From assembly GCA_963965975.1 (NCBI GenBank), contig OZ014422.1, positions 6,799,701 to 6,863,700 on the forward strand: a DNA stretch of 64,000 nt, written 5' to 3'. Positions 13,661 through 24,900 of this stretch are shown piece after piece (position 1 is the stretch's first letter; every line of letters starts with the position of its first letter). The stretch is from Xestospongia bergquistia. Lineage: Eukaryota > Porifera > Demospongiae > Haplosclerida > Petrosiidae. Made by a program: the position numbers and the translations under genes. The notes below the pieces were generated by a model. That model was not told the DNA's origin. It made no database searches and saw only the letters and a list, made by a program, of their open reading frames with translations.

Positions 13661-16600
13661 CCATCACAGATTTCAGCGATAAGAGATCCATAGATGGCAT
13701 CAAATGACTGACGCTGAAAGTCGTTCAGTACAAATCCATGATCAAAGTCTGGAACAGTTGCAATGGCATAAATCTCATTGAGAAACTCATCAGATGTATC
13801 AGTACTTATAGCAACTGTGAAAACCTCAGTATCTTCTAAGGAATGAAGACGTTGAGCAGCTTCAGTAGTAGTTTGTGGATTATTTGATATTCCTGTTGTT
13901 ATAACAACTACCACATTAGCCACATCAGAGCGAAATGATTGAAGGTCTTGGTAAGCATGAGACAGTGCTAGGTCAGTTCTTCGTCCAATGTCAGAGAATT
14001 GCTGAAGAGAGGAAATAGTTTGCACTAGTTGGTTCTTATCCAAGATAGAACCAATACTAAAACCGAATGGATTTGTGGCAGAGGTTGTGGAACTAAAGCT
14101 GATGATTCCAACTTGTGTAGAAGAGGCAGATATTTCATACTGATTGACAATTCGGATTATAAACTCAAGTTGTGACTTAAAGTTAACAGAAGAAATAGTT
14201 GAGGAAGAATCCAATAGAAACACGATATCTAACCTACAATGTGGTTCTAGAAAAACAGATAACACCAGTGATGATTAGTGTTGGGTAACTTACCTTGATT
14301 ACATACACTGATTACAATGTTCTCACGAATTGTATTAAGTGATGACAATTGATAATTGTTCACAAGAAATACAAGATTATCATTTGATGCAATGCCTTTT
14401 ACTTCATCCACATTGACATTGCTAGATATTCCTATAGATGCTATGGTAACTCCATCTTTACGAGCCCCCTCAGCTGCTGTTAGTGTTACATCAAGATCAT
14501 TAGACTCACTGCCAGTGAACACATACACAATACTAGTCACACCTACTCTGCCTTCATTTCTGATCTCTAGATGAGCTAGATTCAGAGCAGAGGCTGTGTT
14601 TGTTGTCCCTGGAACATAATTCAGAGACGATAGGGCATTGATAAGGCTTGCAGCATCACTGTGATCGTTCAGCCTTATGATCAGGTTGGAGTCAGTGCTA
14701 TATTGAATAACAGCTATTCGAGTCTTTGTTAGACTTATGTCAATATCAGATATAATCCCTATTAAAAAGAGTTTAAGGTTCTCAAAATTGGCAGGTCCTA
14801 CGATTGATGAGGAATCAATAACGAACACCACTTCTGCCTCATGACTGCATTTCAGTCGCTCTAAAATAAAAGCAACTTAATAGAATTTTAAATAATAGAA
14901 ACTTACTTCTACAAATTCCTTTAGTCAAAGACTGTAAAATAGTAACAAACGAATTAGCAGTATAGTTATTGATAGTAAAAACGTGACTTGACTTTGGGTC
15001 AGAAGCAATATCTTGTAATTCTTCCTGATTAGTTCTAGATCCAATTCCAATTGAAAATATTTCTATGTTTTCTTCATGTGCTAATTGAGCTTGAGTGACT
15101 GTAGCAACAGGATTGTTTGACCTTCCATCAGTCACCATCACCAGCACAGACTTTGCATTGTCACGGCCATTGTTATTAAATTCACTTCTGACATGTTGTA
15201 TAGCTAAGTGTGTATTAGTACCATCTCCTGAGAACGGAATGTTAATTATGGCATTACTCAGACTTGCTCTTGTTTGAAACTGAACTAATGAGACAGCTGT
15301 TCTTGCTGTAGTAGAAAATGTGACCACACCCACTTGTGTTCCACTTCTCTTTTCAATGTTATATTGACTAATGACATCAACTATGAAGTTTAAGAGAGTT
15401 ATAAAATTCCCCGATCCCACACTGCTGGAGCTATCCAAAGCAAAAACAATATCCAATGGAGGGACTAGACATATTGGAACTGTTAAAGGGAAGTGGTTTA
15501 ATGTGAAATCTTTGTTAAAACCACATATGATAAAAGTTGCATGTATTCACTTACCATGACAGGTTTCTCTATTCAGATCACTCAAAATAGCATCAAAAGA
15601 CAATACTTTAAACTCAGTCACTCTGTATACATGTGTACCACTGGTATCAGTTGCTATATCTCTTAATTCATCATCATTAACATTGTTACCAATACCAACC
15701 ACAAATATTTCAACACCACTTTGTCGACTTTGACTTGCAGCTGTGCTTGTAGCCTCTGAGTCATCTGACTCACCATCTGTTAGGATTATCATTACTTGAG
15801 GAACTTCTGAACGTCCATTAATAATAAACTGTTGTTTTGCTAACTGAATTCCTTTAGCAGTATTTGTACTACCACTAATATAAGGTATACTAGACAGTGC
15901 TGTTTGTAATGCATTTAGACTCTTAATACTTCCTAATGTAACCACAACAGCTGCACTGGTGCTATATCTTACTGCTCCAAAGTGGGCACTATTGGCACCC
16001 ACTTCATATCTTTCCACTAGGTCATTTAGAAACTGTTTCAATATGTTGAAATTATTGTTGCCAATTGAAGATGAGGAATCTATCACTAACATAAAGTCAA
16101 TTTGACGCTGGCAAATAGGTTCTATTAAAGACAGATGAATTAAGTTATGCATTACATACAATTACTTCAGATACTTACCACATATCCTTTTTGCTAGTGG
16201 CTTAAGTAATGAACCAAATGAGAAATCACCAAGTAAAAAAACATGTTTACTATCAGGATCACTAGCTACAGCATTAAGTTCGTCAGTATCCACATTAGAC
16301 CCAACACCAATCATAAATATTTCAACATCATGTGCTCTTGTATTAGCAGCTGCCTGAAGGGTAGCATCTCGATCAATGGAGCGTCCATCAGTTACTACTA
16401 ATAAAACATGAGGTGCATCTTGTCGGCCATTTTGTCTAAATTGCTGCCTGGCTAATTCAATAGCTGCTGCTGTATTTGTAAGTCCAGGTTCAAATGGAAT
16501 TTGGTTTACAGCTTTTCGGAACTCAAAGGCTGTATTGATCTCTCCTAAGTTAATGTTTACCCTAGCATTATTACTAAATGTAATTACTCCAAAACGAGCT

Positions 16601-19600
16601 CTATTATGGCCAATTTGAAACTCGTTTGTGACTTTCAAAACAAATTCTTTTATGGTCTCAAAGTCATCTGGCGAAATACTCCCAGAAGAATCAATAACAG
16701 CTATAACATCAATTTTGTCCTTACATGTTTTAACTAAAAGAAAATGGATAATAACAAATAATTAATCAATGTTATCATTACCATCATCATCATTGATAAA
16801 AACTCGTGTTGTTGGGACTATTACTTTGACAAATTCATCAGATGTTGAGATAGAAGCAGTGAAAAATTCTTGTTCTTCTGGCAACAAATCATCAATGATA
16901 TTGAACTTTAAAGAAATTTTTGTCGAAGAAGGACTTAATGTATAATTTTGATGTGTACCAGTAAAATCATTGTTTTCTAATTTAATATAATTAATTGAAC
17001 ATTTTCTCATACCATAACTCACCTTTTGCTGTGCCAGACACAAATGAAAAATGAACTGTAATTTCTCTGTTCAATGTACCGTTTTGAACTCCAAAAGATA
17101 CCTCTACAAAAGGACTGCCTTCATTCACCTGATATTTTGGCATGAAAAATCCAATAGCAACCTCTACATAAAGGAATTATTACAAATTGCATATTGTTGC
17201 TAATTACAGTACACTAACCACAAGTTTCTCTGACAATAGGAGCAAGAATCCTTGAAAATTCCTTTCCAGAGAAACTGCTTATTAAAAATACATGGCCAAT
17301 ATCAGGGTCAGTAGCAACATCATTTAGTTCTGTAAGATTAATCTTAGGACCAATACCAATTACCAATATTCTGATTCCCTGAGAATGTGCTAGTAATGCT
17401 TCTTGCATTGTAGCTTCAGGCTCATCCGACTGTCCATCAGTTAATAGGATAATTACATGTGGTACACCAGATCGTCCATTAGTGGTTAGTTCTGTCCTCC
17501 CAATTTGAAGAGCTTGTGCAGTGTTGGTTTTGGTTGCCTTATAAGGAATGCTCATAATACTTTGCCTAAAAGAAGATGGATCAGAGTGTGTACCTAGAGG
17601 AATATCTAAAGAAGCTAAACTAGCAAATGTGACAGCACCAAATTGAGCCCTCCCAAGCCCAAATTCAAACTGATCTGCTACAACTGATGCAAAACTTGTC
17701 ATTATAGTGTAATTATTGAATCCAACACTACCAGAAGAATCAAGGATAAAGAGAACGTCTATTTCTTCATTACAAGTAGGCTCTGTGGGATTAGGGAAGA
17801 AATATTCACATTTTGATTTTAGACAGTCACTTACCAATTGGTTTTACACCTGCAAGTTAAAAAAATAATAACTGTCTATCATTTTGACAAATATCACTTA
17901 CTGGAATCTTTAATTGTAACAGTAGTTGAAGTTTGTCTCCCTAATTGTAGCTTGACCAGATTTGATGGTTGCAAGTTGCTTATATCTACTGTAAATGATT
18001 CATCTCCTTCAATATCGTTGTCTTGTTGAATGCTATAAGTTGCACAGGTACTAGTATGATCAGAGAAGATTTTCCTTTGTAATCCACCAATATAATCATT
18101 TGGATCTGTTTACAATAATTCATAAAGAGACAAACACCATTATTCTGACCTTTAGCAGTGCCTGGTGTTGTTGAAAAGCTCAGTGAGATGTCTCTCATAA
18201 CAGAGTTAGACAATACAGCACACACATCTATTAAACCAGTTGATTCATTGACGTCAATAGCAGATTGCTGCATTTTAACAACAACATCTATATGACATAT
18301 GTGAGCCATTAACTATTAACAGATAATTGAACCTACTTTCATCATCAGTAATACTTATAATAGTAGTAGAATAATAACTTCTTGCTGGATTTCCTAAAAT
18401 AATACCATCACTGGTACCAATGATGGACAGAGAGAGGGGATAAGCTTCCAATGTTTCAAGTCCAACATTGTCATCAATTATACTGAATGTTACTGAAGCA
18501 ACAATATCACTGGAAGGAAAGAACACTATAACTTCATCAATAGTTGTGCCTGATGTGACTATAGTGTTTGATTGACGTACTGGACCTATAAGCAAATACA
18601 AAAATAATAGGTATAATCAAGTGGGTGTTTAAGAACCTCCAAATACTCGTAAACGCAGGACTTGTCCAATGGAAGCTGAAAGACCAACCTTGATAGTGAC
18701 AGTCCCATCACTTTCAAAAAATTGATAGCTACTTTGTAGAAATCCAGCATATAAAACTACAAAAATAAGTAAACATGACAAGATATCATAACCGTTATTC
18801 TTACCATCATCATCAATGACTTGAACAATTGAAGTGCTTGGTGCTTTAATAGAAACACGAGCATCAGACACTGATTCAATTTTTAAAGTATCACTAACTG
18901 AGCCTTCAAATGCAATGGAATTGTTAGGAATATTGAAGGAGATGGTTATATTTGTAGTAGTAGAATTAGAGGCAGGAAAAATGACCTTTCTGGAATCAAA
19001 TAGTCTTTCTATGCACAAAAAAAATTGATATCAATAGAGATAACTCTAATGTTTTTGACATACCACACGTAATTATAGCAAAGAAGAGATCAGCAGTAGT
19101 TCCAGATTGTAGAATTTGAAGTGATGCAGTTCCTACATTCTCAGAGAATGTATATAGCTCTTGACTGAAACTTATAGCAACAACTAAATGAATAAACATT
19201 ACATAAACTTTCATTTTGATAAATAATTATAAACATATACAGATTGCTTTGTCTGTTGTGCTTAGATTACAAGCAAACAATCATTACTTAAAGACACTAC
19301 ACATCATGCTCTATTATTATGTTGACTAATTTTGTTAGTGAGACATTATGTAAGGAATGTTGTGTCCTTACACTAATTGGTTATGTCCAATAGCTAACAA
19401 GATGAACATATTAATTCATAACATTAGACTCAGTGAATGAACAATTTACCATCTGGGTCAACAATTGAAAGATGGAGCTCTCTGTGGTGAAAATGAAATG
19501 CTGTAAGAACAGGTTGAAATACAAGATTTAGTCGCAATATATAGTTGGCATTTTCTTCTAATGCTATACTGTTTTCTGAATCTTTGATTTTCAATGTTAT

Positions 19601-20221
19601 ATTCTTCACTGTATCTGTTTTAGTGAAAGAAACTGCTGTTGGAAGAGGGTAATTTTCAAGATCAAGTATTCCAGTCAGAGCTAATAACGTAAGGTAATAG
19701 AATCATTGTATAAACATGTAAAAACTTACGCCGATTTCTGTTTGTTTCTATGATCTCCAATCCCAACAGCAATGATGGAAGCTGAGAAGGCCTGGTTGCC
19801 TTCAGTTGAACAGCAATGATATGTTTGGTACTGTGACCAGCAATAGTGACCTGAGAGTTCTTAAAACTAACACCTTAGAAAAGAGCAACGGGGATAAATG
19901 GTGGCTACATATAAAGTTGCTTACTTAGACAAGGTATGCATCTGTTTCCAGCTTCACCACCAGGTTGAGTTAGTAATGTCTTTCCTAAATAATTACAACA
20001 GTCTTCAGCTCGTACATATATCTCTCCATTAGGTCCTTTTATTGGAGTATGATCACAACTGCTTCTTGGAAAGCACTTCACTAACTCATTAGGATTGTTT
20101 GGATCAATTGACAAGGCTAGTAAAGCAAATAACACCATCAGCCTATATTTGATAATGATTTCCTCTTACCATACTGCACTAGTAATGCTAGTAGCAGTAA
20201 CCACGTTATCTGCCACCTCAT
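12627..20221 (-). CDS. AF-like gene 2: Calx-beta, six VWA domains and Wreath-type C-terminus
   Basis: The ATG at 20219-20221 gives the signal peptide MRWQITWLLLLALLVQY, splicing in phase 1 to a Cys-rich exon at 20116. Then come four Calx-beta modules (about 19880-17900), VWA1 (about 17790-17220), a fifth Calx-beta (17165-16785) and five more VWA domains in series (16735-13660). A Wreath-type region runs from 13660 to the stop at 12627-12629. VWA domains bind ligands through a metal site (MIDAS). VWA1-4 keep D-x-S-x-S and the T-D-G aspartate, whereas VWA5 and VWA6 do not. There is no VWD, unlike the sister genes. The last two exons are 13110-14246 and 12627-12952. The gene probably encodes a secreted adhesion or recognition protein of aggregation factor type. 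Confidence 0.85.
13660..14860 (-). other. VWA5 and VWA6 of AF-like gene 2, MIDAS residues degenerate
   Basis: VWA5 begins with VVFVIDSSSIVG and VWA6 with IVFLLDSSSTISS, so the third MIDAS serine of D-x-S-x-S is Ile or Thr. At the later metal-coordinating position where VWA1-4 read T-D-G, VWA5 reads FTGSES and VWA6 reads TTGISN, so the aspartate is lost in both. The folds otherwise look intact in length and hydrophobic pattern. Confidence 0.75.
14905..16735 (-). other. VWA2-VWA4 of AF-like gene 2, intact MIDAS
   Basis: Three consecutive domains, each on a single exon. VWA2 (about 16180-16735) reads VIDSSGSIS and VVTDGRS; VWA3 (15555-16120) reads VIDSSSSIG and ILTDGES; VWA4 (14905-15470) reads ALDSSSSVG and MVTDGRS. 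All three carry the T-N-T motif between these points. Each exon starts near a Cys (CQRQIDF or similar) and ends near another Cys, as is usual for extracellular VWA domains. Confidence 0.85.
17220..17795 (-). other. VWA1 of AF-like gene 2
   Basis: The exon encodes FILDSSGSVGFNN (D-x-S-x-S), T-N-T-A and LLTDGQSDEPEAT, so all MIDAS positions are present. It sits between Calx-beta modules 4 and 5, so VWA and Calx-beta exons interleave in this gene. Confidence 0.85.
19925..20116 (-). other. Cys-rich N-terminal module of AF-like gene 2
   Basis: Six cysteines are spaced C-x5-C-x18-CC-x18-C-x2-C in one phase-1 exon right after the signal peptide. The acceptor ttactag at 20117-20123 was chosen because the nearer alternative (aaatatag) would give an in-frame stop. 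Confidence 0.7.
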
Positions 20222-20992
20222 AGTTTAGTGAGTGGCTGTGTAGATTAAAAACTAGACACCCTTTATATACTGAACTGTACCACACCCATTCTTACAAACA
20301 TGTTTGCCAGGGTGGAGTGGTGTCAAGGAAAACATCCTACTATAGTCTCTTAACCAAAGCTAATAAAATTAATACATAATGGCTCCATGACTACATTTAG
20401 CAAAGACTTGGCATGACAGTTATTTTACAGTAGACACTACTATAAGGTACAAGAAAAAAGTCTCTGATGTGAGAAGGTGGAGATGTATAGTAGACAAAGC
20501 TTAAACTAATTAAACAAATGTTGACTATTTGCAATGGGCTAAGGTACAGTAATTCAAATGAAACTACTTGGATTTCTCTTATTTAATTTATAAACATTTT
20601 CCAATAAATGGCTGACTGTATTCACCTTTATGCTCAGACTAATTGTAAAAAACAGTAAAGAGAAATCTTTCATATTATAACTTATAATAATAAGATGACA
20701 GCAGTGCATACATAAACCCACATATAGTGCAGGTAGTAGAATAAACAAACATTGAATTAGTGTATATGTGCGGAAAGATGTCTTTAAGTTCTAACTACAT
20801 AGGAAATGTTATCCTAACCAATTATGTTTAAGCTAAAAATGTGTGCACTACGTACTGGGTATAAATGCTGATTCTAATTATTATCATAACACTTAGGGAT
20901 GATACTAAGTTGATGTCTAACGACACCACAATGAATTTTATAAAAGAAGAAAAGATTACTAAAAGAATTACTAAAACTAAAAGGAACAATAC
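20222..20992. other. Intergenic region between AF-like genes 3 and 2, with TATA box of gene 2
   Basis: This 771-bp gap holds the 3' UTR of gene 3 (right side) and the promoter of gene 2 (left side). On the minus strand GTATATAAAGG at about 20260-20270 is a good TATA box, ending about 40 bp above the gene 2 ATG. I see no open reading frame with splice support and no RNA gene in the rest. Confidence 0.5.
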
Positions 20993-21929
20993 TTAACAGT
21001 ATGTGCTATTGAACACTGAATACTTAAACATAGTCTGGAAAGCCCCATTTACAATATAGTCAGTATAGTGACCCTCAATGACAGGATCATTTGGGAAATC
21101 TACCTCCCTGATTGGACCTCCCTGACGATTCCCAACATAGAGGCAATCTTCATTATCTCTACTCCAAGACAAGTCATAATGACGACCAACAAATTGACGA
21201 TGACTACCACGAGGATGAACAACTGCAATTGTATAGTAATTGGCATTAGGGTCACCATCTTTTATAGGCCCATTATATTTAGTGATATTTAGTGGAATGT
21301 TCCAGAATTGACCTGTGACAAAAAAATATTCTCAAAGAAATCAGTTAATGAGTTTATTATACCTAACAATCCATGAGAATATTCATGTAAATTAAATCCT
21401 CGGGCTACAACAAATTTAATCATCTTCACTGTACCCAATTGCATTCGTGTTCGTGGATCTGTGACATTCGGTGACTGACAGATAATCCACATAATGAGGC
21501 TAGCATCAGCACAATTAGGAACACTAACACGAACACGAGATGAATAGCTCCTGATGTTAATACCTTGGTAAGTAAATGGTGACTGAATAATGGTTCGTTT
21601 TCTAGATGTTATCTTTTGAACAGTATGACCATCAAATGTTGTAGAACAAGTTTCTACACTGATTTGGATCTCGTGACATTGATTTTGATGGTCTACTGCT
21701 AAAATAGACACACTATCAATTACATTTAAGAAATCAGCATTGGTAGGAGCCATGTAATGGGCCACAACTGAAGTGCAGTCATCAGAAATCAAATTAAAGT
21801 ATTTGTCCCTTTTTCCATGAATTTCAAAACAAAGGTGAAGAGGCTTTGTTAGATTGACATTAGAGACATCAGCATTGATGGGGACTGTTAGCAATGGATC
21901 CCCTATCACAGTATCATTCTTGAAAAGAC
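20993..21929 (-). other. Wreath-type C-terminal region of AF-like gene 3
   Basis: Two exons (21363-21929 and 20993-21312) meet at YSHGLLG|QFWN. Landmarks are VIGDPLLTVP, HLCFEIHGKRDKYFNLISD, SRVRVSVPNC, CLYVGNRQGG and VIEGHYTDYI. The last coded residue is Cys. Compared with gene 4 it carries an insertion around the basic stretch ITSRKRT. Confidence 0.7.
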
Positions 21930-24900
21930 CTAAGTGATATTTATAATGTGTGTTGTGAGATTCATTTTTTATACTTACCACACTCCTCTCTTTGAGGTCG
22001 AACTATCTGCTGAGGTGGCTCCACAATATGACTATTGATAAATCTACTAACAGAAAATGTGTCAGATGGATCAGCCTGACGTTGACAATCAGAGAAAATT
22101 AATGTGCCATTTAAAGTGCCACATAATCCAGTTAAATGCAAAGAGTGAATGACAGTCACTTTAATGAAAGTACCATTGTGTTGTAAGGATAAACCAATAG
22201 CTGGTATTGAAACAATGACTACATTGTCATTGCTGTTAACTATTACTCCACTAGTTTGTGAAGGAGGATCAACTACTGGACCTTCTCTGATAGTTGTTTT
22301 ACTTCCATTGTAGAGCAGTACAAGATGACCAGAAGAGAAATCATCTATAAAATCAATCCGTATATCAAGATTCAATGATACATCACAGCTAGATATCAGC
22401 TTATGTTCACAATTAGGAATGTAGTAGTCAGTGTAAGGACTACCAACAATTAAATGAAACGGACTTAAAAATCTTGATGAGTTAACAATGCATTGAAATC
22501 CACTTATTTGATCATTATCAATGATGGTATTCAACATTGGCTGATTGACTGAACTGATTTGAACTGAAGGATCATCTGAAGATAAATGGAGCATAAATTG
22601 TTCAGGTCCTTCAACTAAATCATCGTCAATTATTTTAATTTGTACACAAGATGTACTCAATTGAGGGGAATTAGCAGCAAATGAAATAGCTGTTGTCTGT
22701 AAAACAAAGTCTTCATGCTCTAAGATAAATTTAATGTAGCAATCATTTATTTGTACACCATTTACCTAAAGCAGTGACATTATTTGCAGTCACCATACCA
22801 GACACAGCCACTCCTAATGACTGAGTATCATTTGGAAACAGAAGACTAACACATGCTGCAACAACACCATTATCTTCAGAATAAGTAGCTGCAGGTGTTA
22901 CAAACTGAAACACCACTCCTACAAAACAATAATATTACATATGTATATTAAGCACAAAATATTACTGTCATCATCTGTAATTATAACCACTACTTGATCA
23001 CCATCAATATCTACAGCAGAATCATTAGTTGAGAGATGGAGGGTAACACTTTCATCTCTCTCAACATTGTCATCATTATTTGGAGTAAATCGAACACAAT
23101 GATCACTGGTAAAAGTAGCATTAAATGTAAATAAACCACTGGGATCAGCATAGTCAGTACCTTTAGAGAATTGTTATATAGTAATATAATGTAATAATGC
23201 ATTTACCTAGAATAGCATCAGTAGATGTAGAAGATATAGCTACAGTTATAGCTCTCTCTAATGAGCCTTCTTTTAATCTAAAGCATACATCCACTGGAGG
23301 TGAACCCTCATTCACACTTGTAGAGTTTATAATAAACCCTACAGTCGCTCCTAAGGAATGATAACAAATAACATACTGTCATAGTCAAGGCTCTTACTAT
23401 CATTATCTGTGATTGTTATATCAGTATTTTGAGGTGTAAGCATAACACCAGCAATAGCTTGAGGTAGCTGTAGTTCAACAATAAATGATTCACTATTTTC
23501 AACTAAGCTATCTTCCCTGAGACGAACATTAAGAGATTGTGATACCGTTAGTCCACTTAGAGTCACATTTTCCATCACTTTAAAATAGTCTTCACCCTCT
23601 AAACACAAAGATGGACTCCTAACTCATACAATTAACAATATATACCTTTAGCTGTGTTATCTTTGGTTGAAACAAGTACAATGACTTCCTGTTCAAGTTT
23701 TCCAGTCACTCGTACAGTAACTGATACTGATGGTAGTGACTCTAGAACTGGTGCTTGTGGACCAAATATTCCAATCTCAACAGCTAAGTAGTAACTATAA
23801 TAATTATATTATAATAGTAATTAATACCATCATTATCTAGGAGTGTAATCACTAGATCACTGTCTAAATTAACAGCAGCAACAGGAGAAGTCATTTTGAC
23901 AGAAAACATTTCTTGTCCTTCAACTGCATCATCTCCCATTAACGTAATGTTAACACATTGTTCACTCACACCAGGAGTAAAAGTTAATGTTTTATTAATT
24001 AAAGGATTATAATCATTATATTCTGTCAATAAAGGAGTACTAATAACAGGAGTAACATAGCAATTACTTACTTGTAGCAGTTCCTTCTATTGTATTTAAA
24101 ATAATATCAACAGAGCGTTGTAATCTTTGACTTTGTTGTGGTCTTACGCATACAGGAACAACAGCAGCTTCCTCAGATATTGGAGATAGTCTTACAAACA
24201 AAAAAGACATTCCTGATGGTAGTAAATGTTAATGTACTTACTAAAAATAACAAATTATCTTACTGTCATCATCTGTAATTGTAACCACTACTTGATCACC
24301 ATCAATATCTACAGCAGAATCATTAGTTGAGAGATGGAGGGTAACACTTTCATCTCTCTCAACATTGTCATCATTATTTGGAGTAAATCGAACACAATGA
24401 TCACTGGTAAAAGTAGCATTAAATGTAAATAAGCCACTAGGATCAGTATAGTCAGTACCTTTAGAGAATTGTTATATAGTAATATAATGTAATAATGTAT
24501 TTACCTAGAATAGCATCAGTAGATGTAGAAGATATAGCTACAGTTATAGCTCTCTCTAATGAGCCTTCTTTTAATCTAAAGCATACATCCACTGGAGGTG
24601 AACCCTCATTCACACTTGTAGAGTTTATAATAAACCCTACAGTCGCTCCTAAGGAATGATAACAAATAACATACTGTCATAGTCAAGGCTCTTACTATCA
24701 TTATCTGTGATTGTTATATCAGTATTTTGAGGTGTAAGCATAACACCAGCAATAGCTTGAGGTAGCTGTAGTTCAACAATAAATGATTCACTATTTTCAA
24801 CTAAGCTATCTTCCCTGAGACGAACATTAAGAGATTGTGATACCGTTAGTCCACTTAGAGTCACATTTTCCATTACTTTAAAATAGTCTTCACCCTCTAA

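Noticed and set aside
13620-13680. A possible 43-bp intron between VWA6 and the Wreath-type region of gene 2 (donor gtatgt, acceptor ttatag).
   Set aside because: Splicing there breaks the reading frame of the Wreath part, while reading straight through keeps it open.
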